Of a stretch of DNA of 54,972 nt, positions 25,604 through 34,764 are shown piece after piece (position 1 is the stretch's first letter; the number at the start of each line of letters is the position of its first letter). The notes beneath the pieces were generated by a model, which was not told the origin of the DNA, searched no databases, and saw nothing but the letters and a program-made list of their open reading frames with translations. The stretch is from Oligoflexia bacterium (GTDB lineage: Bacteria > Bdellovibrionota > UBA1018). The DNA lies in assembly GCA_903895855.1 (NCBI GenBank), contig CAITVN010000184.1, positions 1-54,972 of the forward strand, read 5' to 3'. The translations under genes were made by a program, and so were the position numbers.

Positions 25604-27588
25604 TTTGCACTTCCACTTTCTGAAAAAAGCCAAGCAAGGCTGGCACAGCGCTGCCTGAGTTCATTTGAGCCGCATGCCTCTGGTGTGTTTTTTATCGTTT
25701 CGGTTTTTGGGTCGAATTCAAATGAAGACGCGTGAGTGAGTTGTGCACATTCATAGTAATCTCCCGACTCGGCCCTACACCCGGGGTGAATGAGCGTCTC
25801 GAATTGTCCAGGATACAAAATTGTACTTCTCGGTTTGAGTTTTGCTTCTTCTAGCTGTTTTAAGGTGTTGGGATCGGTTAGAGGGCCACCGGTTGTTGGG
25901 TCCATTCGCGCCAAGGCAAATGTAGTCGTCTGGTTGCTCATGATCGAACCTGCGAAAGTGACTTGCCTGCAGTCGTAAGAAACCCGGTCGAGGGTGACTC
26001 CCTGCTTTTCTTTTAGAGTCTTTATTTCTCTTGCTCGCTTTGTCACCGGATCAATCACATACCCAAGTGCAGTTTCTGGGTATTCATCGGCTAGTCCTAA
26101 AAGGTGTAAGGTTTCGTGGGTCATGATTGAGCAGTCAGTGCTCGTTTTCCAGCTACCTGAATTTTCACGAGCACAGTCTTTATCGACGTAGAATCGGTAA
26201 TCTTGTTCTTCAGTTAAAAGAGGTTTGAGCTCGTCTTGAATTTCTTTTGGGAATTCTTCGATGCTCCAGATGGGGTGGCCAGAATCAAATTTATCGATAA
26301 CCGATTGAACCTTCGCGCAAACGAGCGGATCAAAACTATCTATTTGGTTCATTTTGGTCGGCGGTTGGCTGCTGCTTACTAGTTGAATCTGCATCGTTTT
26401 GCCGCCGGCCCCTTTCATGAGCGGGGCCACTTTTTTCAAACACTCATTGGCTTTTGCAGTCATGGCTTGCTGATCACTCTCGGGCCGGAAGTGAACCGGA
26501 ACCTCTATGTCAAAGTGTGACTCGTCGGTGCGCTTTAACCGGTAATTCGCCGGTACTGAAGAATAAGGTGGGCCTCCGGGTAGGCCAATATTTGCCGCTT
26601 CGCCGACCGGCAATCTCGCACACCGACTAGCAGAGATGACTTCACCTAGTTCGAGTAGCAGGTTGCGGGCGCCGTCTGGAGTGGCCGTTCGGCAGGTGAA
26701 TTGAGATTCATCGAGAAAAGTCGAATCGTGGGTTTGGTCACTTTCTTGAGCGAGACGTTGAAGCGCATCGGCGATCTTGGCGACGTTGGGGTCGACCGCA
26801 TGATTGCCTGCAAACTTTTCAGCTGCAATGGTATTTGATAATACAGTGATCACTTTTGAAATGTAAAAACCCTTACACTCTGGCCTTGCTGCGCGTTCAA
26901 GGGCTGGTAGTTTTTCTTCGATAAATTCTCTGCTGAGTAGCAGTGATTCAATGTCGGGTACATCGATGGGTTCTTCGGCCTTTGGGTCATCGCTATTAGC
27001 TTTGCCAATGAAGGCCTGAGTGCCAGCAGAATTGACATTGACCCAACAGTGTGTCCCTTCGGTAGGGGTGCTCACTTCGATCAACTGATCGAGCGGTACC
27101 GGCGCATCGCCCAATATCGAAAAACGCGAGCGTGCTTTGGTCTCAGAGCGGTGAAAGCCTTTCGCCGTACTGAGGTCAGTCTGGAATTTTCCCACGTTTT
27201 GCCAATTAACCCCGCATTGGTTGTATTCTATTTCGTTTTTTTTCTTGTCAAATTGCTTGCACGACCAAGGGGTGTCATCAGCAGCAGTTAATTTTCTATA
27301 AATTTCTGATGACAAAGACCGGATGCAGGATTCAGCGTCAATTCCCGATGCCTTTACCTTGCTCAGAAACTGATCGAGTGCAGCCAGATCAAAGCTACCC
27401 ACTTTTGTCCAACTAATGGGTATGGTTTGGTCTTCCGGAAACTTCAGTGTCTCGCGTTCACCTTTTTGAAAAAGACCTGGGCAGCTCCAATGAAGCGAAA
27501 TGCGAGTAGTCTTTTCGTTCGCTAATAATGAAATGTGGGCTGGCATCATTGTGGCTAGCGCGGCCAGCATAATAAACAAGAACTTCAT
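25600..27588 (-). CDS. Large secreted zincin-type metallopeptidase
   Basis: 662 residues with a Sec signal peptide (FLFIMLAALATMMPAHISLLA). The motif THETLHLLGLADEY (His491, Glu492, His495, Asp504 as possible third ligand region) is the HExxHxxGxxD/E pattern of zincins. The N-terminal ~300 residues are Cys-containing and unrecognised. The C-terminal part is also Cys-rich and suggests disulfides, as expected outside the cytoplasm. The downstream secreted protein overlaps by 4 bp. Assignment rests on the zinc motif and its surroundings; substrate unknown. Confidence 0.75.
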   Translation of the reverse strand: MKFLFIMLAALATMMPAHISLLANEKTTRISLHWSCPGLFQKGERETLKFPEDQTIPISWTKVGSFDLAALDQFLSKVKASGIDAESCIRSLSSEIYRKLTAADDTPWSCKQFDKKKNEIEYNQCGVNWQNVGKFQTDLSTAKGFHRSETKARSRFSILGDAPVPLDQLIEVSTPTEGTHCWVNVNSAGTQAFIGKANSDDPKAEEPIDVPDIESLLLSREFIEEKLPALERAARPECKGFYISKVITVLSNTIAAEKFAGNHAVDPNVAKIADALQRLAQESDQTHDSTFLDESQFTCRTATPDGARNLLLELGEVISASRCARLPVGEAANIGLPGGPPYSSVPANYRLKRTDESHFDIEVPVHFRPESDQQAMTAKANECLKKVAPLMKGAGGKTMQIQLVSSSQPPTKMNQIDSFDPLVCAKVQSVIDKFDSGHPIWSIEEFPKEIQDELKPLLTEEQDYRFYVDKDCARENSGSWKTSTDCSIMTHETLHLLGLADEYPETALGYVIDPVTKRAREIKTLKEKQGVTLDRVSYDCRQVTFAGSIMSNQTTTFALARMDPTTGGPLTDPNTLKQLEEAKLKPRSTILYPGQFETLIHPGCRAESGDYYECAQLTHASSFEFDPKTETIKNTPEACGSNELRQRCASLAWLFSESGSAK

Positions 27589-27707
27589 CGCTTTATTATA
27601 TCACTTTGCTTTACAAATTCTCAATGTCAGGCGCTTGACGTTTCTCGGCAAATCCTACCTTCTAGGCCTTTGTAAAATTTCGAGGTACGCTATTCTTTAT
27701 TACCCAA

Positions 27708-27729
27708 AACCGCTCAAGAACCGCTCAAG
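27708..27729 (+). repeat. 11-bp tandem duplication in front of the C25 gene
   Basis: AACCGCTCAAG occurs twice head to tail (27708-27718, 27719-27729). The second copy runs into the strong ribosome site AAGGAGG used by ATG 27742, so copy number would change the spacing of upstream elements but not the ribosome site itself. Confidence 0.7.
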
Positions 27730-27741
27730 GAGGAGCTCTGC

Positions 27742-29772
27742 ATGAATCAACCCCACTTTTTAGATTTTAGATGGCAATCGACTGCAGCCCTGTTTTTATT
27801 GGCTGCGACTAGCGCAAGCGCAGATTGGATTTCACTCACCGCACAGAAATCGGCTGCGCCCGCAGTCGGTGAGAGTGCCTATGCTGTCGATGTCATCGAT
27901 AGCTCATCTGATGTTACAACCCTTCGATTTCAGTTAAACGGATTTGATGCTAGTCCACTTCTCATTGAAGGAAAAACCTACACGCAAATTAGGGTGCCAG
28001 GTATGAGCTTGACCGACGAAAAAGCGATGCCTGAACTGCCTCGCTTGAGTCAAAGCGTGATGATGGCGCTGAGGGCTAGTGGACAAATTGAGGTGGTTTC
28101 ACAAGAATCAGCTCAATTTAAATTGGGCACCGTTAATCCGAGCAAAGGAACGATTTATCGTAATGAAGATCCGGCTCGCGTGCCTTATCGCTTTGCTAGC
28201 TTTTATGCGACTCCAGTATCAACCCGCGGATTGGTGTTTCCATTACAGAGTGTGAGCTTGAGCGATTCTTTTCAATTTCGCGATATCACCGGGGCTAACC
28301 TCGCGATTCAGCCATTCCAGTATGATTTTGGAACCTCAGAACTGACTGTCTTGAAAGAAGCGGTTATTCGTGTTCGATCACAGATTGCCCGCGGAGGTGT
28401 GAGTGCCTTCATTTCGCCTGAAAAAGAGCTGACTGCTCAGTATGCAAAACTCTATGGTAAACACTTTCTCAATTTCGCTAAAGGCCTCGAGAATACGCGC
28501 GAAGTTCATCATGTGATTCACGACACCCAAAAGATGTTAGTCGTGACTCATCCTAAATTCAAAGCGGGCTTAACACCGTTTCTCGAATGGAAATCTAAGC
28601 GCGGTATCGAGGTGTATGTCGTTGACACGACTCAAGCTGGCACTACCTACACTCAGATTAAAGACACGATTAAGAAATACTACGTTGATCACCAAATCAC
28701 GACAGTACTCTTAGTCGGCGATGCTGAGTTCGTGCCGTTTCATCCAGGTACTGCAGGCAATGCTGCCGGTCAAGAAGCTGATCCTTTATATGGAGCGCTT
28801 GATGGCAATGACCAATGGCCTGAAGCCATGGTCGGCCGTTTTTCAGTTAAAGATGAAGCGGGTCTAGCCACGATTGTGAATAAGTCGATCGCATATGAGG
28901 CTAATCCTGATGTTAATGGTGAGTGGTACGCAAAGGGTGCCGGCATTGCGAGCAATGAAGGTTCTCCGACTGATTGGGAACGAGTCGAAGAGCTTCGAAC
29001 GCTGATGCTGAACTGGCATTTCACAACCGTTGATAAGTTGTATGATCCGGGTGTGAAGCCAGCAACGGTAGCAGCTTCAATTAACGAAGGTCGAAGTTAC
29101 ATCAATTACACGGGCCATGGTTCAACGACTTCTTGGGGAACCAGTGGTTTCAACGTAACCAACATCAACTCGCTCAATAATGGCAATCGTCTGCCATTTA
29201 TTGTGAGTGTGGCTTGCGTGAATGGCCATTTTTCTGGTTCAGGTGAGTCGTTCGCTGAACGGTGGTTGCTAGCCGGTAATGCTCAAACTCAAAAAGGTGC
29301 GATCGCGATCTATGCCTCATCAACTAATCAGTCTTGGGTGCCTCCAACTGTTGGGCAGAAGGCAATCACTGAGATTTTAGTCTCTGGCCAAATGGACACG
29401 ATTGGAACTCTATTCACTCACGGTGGCATCGCGGTACTTGAAGACGCTTCGAGCACTGCCGATCAAACCTTTCAAACTTGGCACACTTTTGGTGATCCCA
29501 CTTTGCAGGTGCGCACACAGAGGCCAACAGCCATTGTGGCTCAATTGCCCACTGTGGTCGACTCCCACTCGAGCATGCTCTTGATGTTAGACTCTGACGG
29601 CCTTCGTGTGGCCATTAGTCGAGGTTCAGAAGTCTTGGCTGTCGGAACCTCAGATGCGACTCGCGGTGCTGAGTTGAAATGGACTGCAGCTCCTTTTGCT
29701 GCTGGAAAAGCGACAATCACCGTGTCTGGCTTTAATCGCGTGCCAGTGAGCCAAGAGATTGAACTTCAGTAG
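27742..29772 (+). CDS. Gingipain-like (peptidase C25) secreted cysteine protease
   Basis: 676 residues. The signal peptide is followed by a propeptide-like region (about 30-240) with C25 propeptide style strands. The catalytic domain has VLLVGDAEFVPFHPG, a second strand with AMVGRFSVKDE, the catalytic His459 in NYTGHGSTTSWG and Cys492 in VSVACVNGHFSG, then GAIAIYASS. A C-terminal Ig-like domain ends the protein. C25 peptidases are secreted endopeptidases that cleave host or prey proteins. AGGAGG gives a strong start. It diverges from the zincin gene. A terminator follows at 29795. Secretion route beyond Sec cannot be seen. Confidence 0.9.
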   Translation: MNQPHFLDFRWQSTAALFLLAATSASADWISLTAQKSAAPAVGESAYAVDVIDSSSDVTTLRFQLNGFDASPLLIEGKTYTQIRVPGMSLTDEKAMPELPRLSQSVMMALRASGQIEVVSQESAQFKLGTVNPSKGTIYRNEDPARVPYRFASFYATPVSTRGLVFPLQSVSLSDSFQFRDITGANLAIQPFQYDFGTSELTVLKEAVIRVRSQIARGGVSAFISPEKELTAQYAKLYGKHFLNFAKGLENTREVHHVIHDTQKMLVVTHPKFKAGLTPFLEWKSKRGIEVYVVDTTQAGTTYTQIKDTIKKYYVDHQITTVLLVGDAEFVPFHPGTAGNAAGQEADPLYGALDGNDQWPEAMVGRFSVKDEAGLATIVNKSIAYEANPDVNGEWYAKGAGIASNEGSPTDWERVEELRTLMLNWHFTTVDKLYDPGVKPATVAASINEGRSYINYTGHGSTTSWGTSGFNVTNINSLNNGNRLPFIVSVACVNGHFSGSGESFAERWLLAGNAQTQKGAIAIYASSTNQSWVPPTVGQKAITEILVSGQMDTIGTLFTHGGIAVLEDASSTADQTFQTWHTFGDPTLQVRTQRPTAIVAQLPTVVDSHSSMLLMLDSDGLRVAISRGSEVLAVGTSDATRGAELKWTAAPFAAGKATITVSGFNRVPVSQEIELQ

Positions 29773-29794
29773 TACATTAATAAGTTACCGAGAG

Positions 29795-29828
29795 AGGCAC
29801 CCTTGCCGCTGGTGGGGGTGCCTTTTTT
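29795..29828 (+). terminator. Rho-independent terminator after the C25 gene
   Basis: AGGCACCC (29795-29802) pairs with GGGTGCCT (29816-29823) across a 13-base loop, and a T run to 29828 follows. Confidence 0.85.
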
Positions 29829-29844
29829 ATGAGTAAATCAATTT

Positions 29845-30438
29845 ATGCTACCCTTAGGTCATCTTGGAATTGGCGGAACCCTTGCTCGGTATTTTTTTGC
29901 AATGTCGCAGAAAAAAGTCTCGCCCCTGATCGAGAGAAATACGGTTAGGGTTTTGCTGTTGGGTTGCATGGCTCCCGACTTGATCGACAAACCCATATTT
30001 TATTTTCTGAAGGCGATTAATGCCTCTACGCAATACATTAGTTGCACGCGCACCCTGGGGCACAGTCTGATTTTTTGGCTATTTCTTGGGATTGGTTCTT
30101 ATTTTCTCACAAAGAAGCGGGTGAAAACCCCTTTCTGCCCCCTCATTCTGCCTTTTTTGTTTGGGTTGATTTCCCACTTCGCTCTCGACCTCATTGAAGA
30201 TGCTTTGCTGGGCGTCACTCAAACGAGTGAACTTCAGCTTCCTTTTTCTGAATCCAGTGCGCTGATTGCCCTTTTCTACCCATTTTATCGAGACAGTTTT
30301 GCCCAATACCCATTTCACGACCTAAAAGACCATCTTTGGACTCGTCTTTTTAGCCTTTCGACGATCTTCGAAGGGGTCGGTTTGGCCCTACTTTTTCGCA
30401 AAGAATTGGCCATTTCTTTTTCGAAAAAACCGAGTTAG
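29845..30438 (+). CDS. YdjM-like integral membrane metal-dependent hydrolase
   Basis: 197 residues with several hydrophobic segments and scattered polar residues of the YdjM family: GHLGIGGT near the start, LGCMAPDLIDKP, RTLGHSLIFW, and SHFALDLIED. The conserved His/Asp set suggests a metal site in the membrane. These proteins are found in bacteria and archaea but have no settled reaction. It precedes the PTS operon by 12 bp, so they may be cotranscribed, although the function need not be linked. Confidence 0.72.
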   Translation: MLPLGHLGIGGTLARYFFAMSQKKVSPLIERNTVRVLLLGCMAPDLIDKPIFYFLKAINASTQYISCTRTLGHSLIFWLFLGIGSYFLTKKRVKTPFCPLILPFLFGLISHFALDLIEDALLGVTQTSELQLPFSESSALIALFYPFYRDSFAQYPFHDLKDHLWTRLFSLSTIFEGVGLALLFRKELAISFSKKPS

Positions 30439-30449
30439 TAAACTAGCCT

Positions 30450-32411
30450 ATGCAAAAATCAGGTTCGTTCTTTTCGGTGCTCCAAAAAGTAGGTCAGAGT
30501 CTTATGGTTCCGGTGTCGGTGCTTCCGGCTGCGGGTCTGCTGGTTGCCCTTGGGCGACTGATGCAAGATTGGGCAAGCACAACGACAGCAGCTTCAGGCG
30601 CAACTGCTGCCGCTGTTGTGGTCACTTCTCCTTTATTGATGGCTCTAGGTAAAATTTGTTTTTCTGGCGGCTTGGCGATCTTTGAGCAACTGCCCGTAGT
30701 TTTCGCCGTCGGTGTAGCCATCGGCTTTACTGGTGGAGCTGGTGTAGCGGGTCTTGCCTCAGCGGTTGGCTATTTTACGCTCGTCAATGTGATCAAGGTA
30801 GTGGGCGAAGCTAGGCACATTGAGATGGCAATCAATACCGGCGTTTTTGGAGGTATTTTAACAGGTCTGTTCTCTGCTGCACTCTATCATCGGTTTTATC
30901 AGACGAAACTTCCCGCTGTTTTTGGTTTTTTCTCGGGTAAACGATTAGTGCCTATCGTGACGGCCGCTTCGGCAATTTTTGTGGGTATTGCATTGGGTTT
31001 TGTGTGGCCTCCCATTCAAGAGCTCATTAAAAATTTCGGTGCCCACATGGTTGGCTCGGCCTACGGTCCGGCATTTTATGCAGCCGGAAAACGTTTTTTA
31101 ATTCCAGTCGGTTTGCATCACGTCTACTACCCTTCTTTCTTGTTTGAGTTCGGTTCCTACACAACGGCTGCTGGCCAAGTTCTTCACGGTGAATCTGCTC
31201 GGTATTTTGCAGGAGACACGACTGCAGGACGATTCATGGCCTCTGAATTTCCGATCATGCTCTTTGGTTTGCCTGCAGCTGCATTGGCAATGGTTTTGAG
31301 AGCCGAAAAAAGCAAACGTGCCGCTGTTGCGGGTGTGATGCTTTCTGCCGCGCTCACTTCAATCATCACTGGTATTACTGAGCCGATCGAGTTTGCCTTC
31401 ATTTTCGTGGCACCGATTCTTTTTGTATTTCACGTTCTCGCGGCTTTCGCGTCGGGCTTGCTCACCGGTTGGTTTGATATTCACTTGGGCTACACGTTCT
31501 CGGCTTCAGCGATCGATTTTGTTCTCGGTTTTTTCAATCAGAAAAATAGCCTGGCACTATTCACGGTCGTAGGGCCATTGGTTGGCTTAACGTATTTTGG
31601 TGTGTTCTATTGGGCTATCGGCATGTTCAATCTAAAGACCCCAGGCCGTGAGGCCGATGATGCCTCTGATTTAGACTTAAGTGTCGCGGCGAGTGATCGA
31701 ACAGTAGAAATTTTGAAGGCGTTGGGTGGAGCGGCCAACATCAGAGATCTCGACGCGTGTATTACGAGACTTCGACTTTCGGTGCTCAATGTGACTGAAG
31801 TTTCGATTCCGAGACTAAAAGCATTGGGCGCGGCCGGAGTACTTAATGCAGGAAATGGAAATTTGCAGGTTATTTTTGGAGTCGAATCGGATTCGATCAA
31901 AGACGAGCTGAAGAGTTTGGTTGCTCATGCTGGGCGAACTTCTGGCGCTGCAAAAATTTGTCATGTCATGGCGCCACTAACGGGATCTGTGATGTCGATT
32001 GAGAGTGTGCCAGACAAGACCTTTTCTGATCGAATGTTAGGCGATGGGTTCGCTATTGACCCTACTGACGGGATTGTTTTGTCACCATTCAATGCAACGG
32101 TCACACAAGTATTCAGAACTAAGCATGCCATTGGCTTGACTACTGCTGAAGGAGTTGAACTTCTCATTCACGTTGGTCTAGATACCGTCAAAATGAACGG
32201 CGATGGATTTGTGGCCTTCGTGAAAAAAGGCGACGTGGTAAAGATGGGCGACAAGCTCATTGAGTTTGATCTTGAAAAAGTGCGCCAGCAGGCCAAGTCA
32301 ACTATCTCACCGGTAGTGATTACGAACTCAAGTGATTGGAAGGGTCTGAAATCGGTAGCAGGAAAAACTGTCACTGCCCGTGGCGACTTTTTTGATCTCA
32401 CAATCGGTTAA
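30450..32411 (+). CDS. PTS permease IICBA, glucose/N-acetylglucosamine family
   Basis: 653 residues with all three domains fused. The IIC membrane domain (about 1-395) contains KRLVPIVTAASAIF, GLHHVYYPSF and the family signature TEPIEFAFIFVAP, ending in NLKTPGRE. The IIB domain has the phosphocysteine Cys437 in DLDACITRLRL. The IIA domain has the phosphohistidine His574 in LIHVGLDTV. Together they take up and phosphorylate a sugar using PEP via Enzyme I and HPr encoded next. The sequence is closer to NagE-type permeases than to PtsG in several IIC stretches, but glucose, GlcNAc or glucosamine cannot be separated by eye. Confidence 0.93.
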   Translation: MQKSGSFFSVLQKVGQSLMVPVSVLPAAGLLVALGRLMQDWASTTTAASGATAAAVVVTSPLLMALGKICFSGGLAIFEQLPVVFAVGVAIGFTGGAGVAGLASAVGYFTLVNVIKVVGEARHIEMAINTGVFGGILTGLFSAALYHRFYQTKLPAVFGFFSGKRLVPIVTAASAIFVGIALGFVWPPIQELIKNFGAHMVGSAYGPAFYAAGKRFLIPVGLHHVYYPSFLFEFGSYTTAAGQVLHGESARYFAGDTTAGRFMASEFPIMLFGLPAAALAMVLRAEKSKRAAVAGVMLSAALTSIITGITEPIEFAFIFVAPILFVFHVLAAFASGLLTGWFDIHLGYTFSASAIDFVLGFFNQKNSLALFTVVGPLVGLTYFGVFYWAIGMFNLKTPGREADDASDLDLSVAASDRTVEILKALGGAANIRDLDACITRLRLSVLNVTEVSIPRLKALGAAGVLNAGNGNLQVIFGVESDSIKDELKSLVAHAGRTSGAAKICHVMAPLTGSVMSIESVPDKTFSDRMLGDGFAIDPTDGIVLSPFNATVTQVFRTKHAIGLTTAEGVELLIHVGLDTVKMNGDGFVAFVKKGDVVKMGDKLIEFDLEKVRQQAKSTISPVVITNSSDWKGLKSVAGKTVTARGDFFDLTIG

Positions 32412-32430
32412 TAAAAAAGGGGCAAATCAA

Positions 32431-32697
32431 ATGGTAGAGAAAATCATTATTATTCGAAATGAAGATGGGCTTCATGCAAGGCCGGCTGGCGTATTGGCAA
32501 AGACTGCAACGACTTTTCAGGCGCAGATTGAGATACGGTCTCAAGGTACCACGAAGAGTGCCAAATCAATTATGGGCATCATGAGTCTGGGGCTTGAAAA
32601 AGGCTCAGAAATTACGTTAACCGCAAATGGACCAGATGAAGAAGCTGCGATTCGGGTAATTTCTGAATTAGCCGAGAGTGGGTTTGCGCACGCGTGA
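32431..32697 (+). CDS. ptsH: Phosphocarrier protein HPr
   Basis: 88 residues from ATG 32431 with AAGGGG upstream; an earlier in-frame ATG at 32380 lies inside the IICBA gene and is not needed. The phosphorylation site His15 is in NEDGLHARPAG and the regulatory Ser46 site in AKSIMGIMSLG is conserved, so a kinase of the HprK type could act on it, but no hprK gene is in this window. It passes phosphate from Enzyme I to IIA. The stop overlaps the ptsI GTG start. Confidence 0.96.
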   Translation: MVEKIIIIRNEDGLHARPAGVLAKTATTFQAQIEIRSQGTTKSAKSIMGIMSLGLEKGSEITLTANGPDEEAAIRVISELAESGFAHA

Positions 32698-34403
32698 CGA
32701 CCCTATCTGTTTTTGGCAAGCCAGCATCTCCGGGGGTCGCTATCGGCAGAGCTTATGTTTTAGGTTTGAGTACGACCTTACCAGAGCCCCCAGAAGAATT
32801 TTCTGGTCCATTTAATGCCGAGGCTGAATTCGAAAAACTGACTCAAGCCATTCGGGCTGCAAAGTTTGAGATTGAGCTGGTGCATAAGAAAAGTCTCAGT
32901 ACGTTGGGTGCTGAAAAGGCCGCGATTTTTGAAGCCCACCTCATGATTGTCGAAGACCCCGAAATGCTCGATTTGACGAGAGACCGTATTTTCGGAAAGG
33001 CAGAGGGTAGCCAGGGTTTTGAGACGGCGCGTCTCGCCTATTCGAAAGTCGCCGATTTTTTTGTTACCACGTTTGAATCGATGAAAAATGAATACATGCG
33101 TGAGCGCGCCCACGATGTGAAAGACGTTTCGAGTCGTGTGTTGAGAAAGCTTGATCCGAACGCCGCTAATGAGTCGTCTATCGAGTCGATTGTGAGCGAT
33201 GTGATTGTTGTTGCTCATGACCTCACGCCGAGTGAAACGGCGACTCTTGATCGCAACCATGTACTCGGTTTCGTGACTAACGTTGGGGGTAAAACTTCTC
33301 ACACTGCGATTCTAGCGCGTACCCTCGAAATTCCGGCTGTACTCGGTCTCGATTCGATCACTCAAAAAGTAGTCACCGGTGATTGGATTGCCTTGAATGG
33401 CGATACTGGCGAGGTGTTTATCAATCCCTCGCAAGAGATCATTAGCCAGCTCAATGAAAAGAAAGCCAAGCTTGAGAAAGAAAAAGCTGAACTCGCGCGC
33501 TGGGTAGGTAAGCCTTCAGTGACCCGAGATGGTCGAAAAGTGTTGTTGACGGCAAATTTGGGCACAGTCGATGATTTGCCTTTGGTTTTGAAAAATGATG
33601 CTGAAGGCATTGGCCTTTTTCGCACTGAATTTCTTTTTATGGGCAGAAATTCGGCCCCATCAGAAGAAGAGCAGTTTCGTTCATACAAAACTGTTTTAGA
33701 AGCGATGAAGGGTAAACCGGTAGTCATTCGCACTCTTGATATTGGCGGTGACAAAGAAGTACCGTATTTGAACATTAAGAAAGAGGAGAACCCATTCTTG
33801 GGTTTACGCGCTATTCGTTATTGTTTACGGACGCCTGAGTTATTTAAGATTCAGCTTCGTGCTCTGTTGCGTGCCTCAAGTTTTGGAAATCTTGAAATCA
33901 TGATTCCGATGATTTCGTGTTTACAAGAGTTGACTCAAGCTAAAGCAATGATTGAAGAGGCGCGAGCGCAGTTGGTGTCAGAAGGTGTGAAGGTGGCTTC
34001 GCACATTAAAGTCGGCATCATGATTGAAATTCCGGCTGCGGCTTTAATTGCCGATGTATTGGCGAAACATTGTGACTTTTTTTCGATCGGTACGAATGAT
34101 CTCATTCAGTACACTTGTGCGGTCGATCGCATGAATCAGTCAATTCACCAGTTGTACGACCCCGGGCACCTGGGAGTGCGTCGTCTCATCGCGATGACTG
34201 CTAAAGCGGCAAAAGAAGCGGGCATTTCGGTCGCCATGTGCGGAGAAATGGCGGGAACGGCCGAGTTTCTTTCTTTCTTGGTCGGGGTGGGCCTCGATGA
34301 ACTGAGTATGTCATCGTCGTCTTTGTTGAGAACTCGGAAGCAATTGGCCGAGTTGAGTTTTAAAGATTCAGCAGCTTTTGCGAGTGCCGCAGTTAATTCT
34401 TAA
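32694..34403 (+). CDS. ptsI: PTS Enzyme I (phosphoenolpyruvate-protein phosphotransferase)
   Basis: 569 residues, normal length, from GTG 32694, which overlaps the HPr stop (GTGA). The phosphohistidine is His203 in GGKTSHTAILARTLEIPAV. The PEP-binding C-terminal domain has GIGLFRTEFLFM, the R/D-rich MIPMIS and IKVGIMIEIPAAA, the IGTNDLIQY motif, and the catalytic-type AMCGEMAG. Together with HPr and IICBA it completes a self-contained sugar PTS. A hairpin of 13 bp follows at 34426. Confidence 0.96.
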   Translation: MTTLSVFGKPASPGVAIGRAYVLGLSTTLPEPPEEFSGPFNAEAEFEKLTQAIRAAKFEIELVHKKSLSTLGAEKAAIFEAHLMIVEDPEMLDLTRDRIFGKAEGSQGFETARLAYSKVADFFVTTFESMKNEYMRERAHDVKDVSSRVLRKLDPNAANESSIESIVSDVIVVAHDLTPSETATLDRNHVLGFVTNVGGKTSHTAILARTLEIPAVLGLDSITQKVVTGDWIALNGDTGEVFINPSQEIISQLNEKKAKLEKEKAELARWVGKPSVTRDGRKVLLTANLGTVDDLPLVLKNDAEGIGLFRTEFLFMGRNSAPSEEEQFRSYKTVLEAMKGKPVVIRTLDIGGDKEVPYLNIKKEENPFLGLRAIRYCLRTPELFKIQLRALLRASSFGNLEIMIPMISCLQELTQAKAMIEEARAQLVSEGVKVASHIKVGIMIEIPAAALIADVLAKHCDFFSIGTNDLIQYTCAVDRMNQSIHQLYDPGHLGVRRLIAMTAKAAKEAGISVAMCGEMAGTAEFLSFLVGVGLDELSMSSSSLLRTRKQLAELSFKDSAAFASAAVNS

Positions 34404-34425
34404 GGAGTCCGTTATACAAAGAACG

Positions 34426-34474
34426 ACAAAGGGCGAGGCACGAGATCTTGCGATCACGATACCTCGCCCTTTGT
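34426..34474. other. Long hairpin after the PTS operon, no T run
   Basis: ACAAAGGGCGAGG (34426-34438) pairs perfectly over 13 bp with CCTCGCCCTTTGT (34462-34474). The loop contains a second small hairpin (GATC, TTGC loop, GATC). No T tract follows, so it may end transcription with Rho, protect the mRNA 3' end, or act as a bidirectional structure. The rest of 34404-34764 has no convincing gene; a 9-bp A+T-rich inverted repeat (AAAATGAAA at 34585-34593, TTTCATTTT at 34618-34626) is the only other structure. Confidence 0.7.
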
Positions 34475-34764
34475 ACTTAGGAAGAGAAGCGCAGTTCTAG
34501 ATAAAGCAACCTTGATGCCAAAGGCAGTGAGTGATCGCTGTGATCATAAAGAAATGTAACGCCGCAAGTGTGTTGAGCGAGTTGAAAATGAAACCTAACC
34601 TAATCGGCTTAGTCATTTTTCATTTTGTCCACGCAGGTTTGCACGATGAGTCGTGAAGAGTAAATTACAGGGCGGCGGTTTTTAGTGCAAATTCGTGTTT
34701 CAAATGTAATTGCTGTCTGTAAAAAGTGAAGTGCGATAGCCAATTAATGTCCACTACACTGAGC

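Noticed and set aside
34404..34764. A small gene between ptsI and the zincin lipoprotein
   Set aside because: The only frames are short, on the minus strand overlap the lipoprotein end, or lack a ribosome site.
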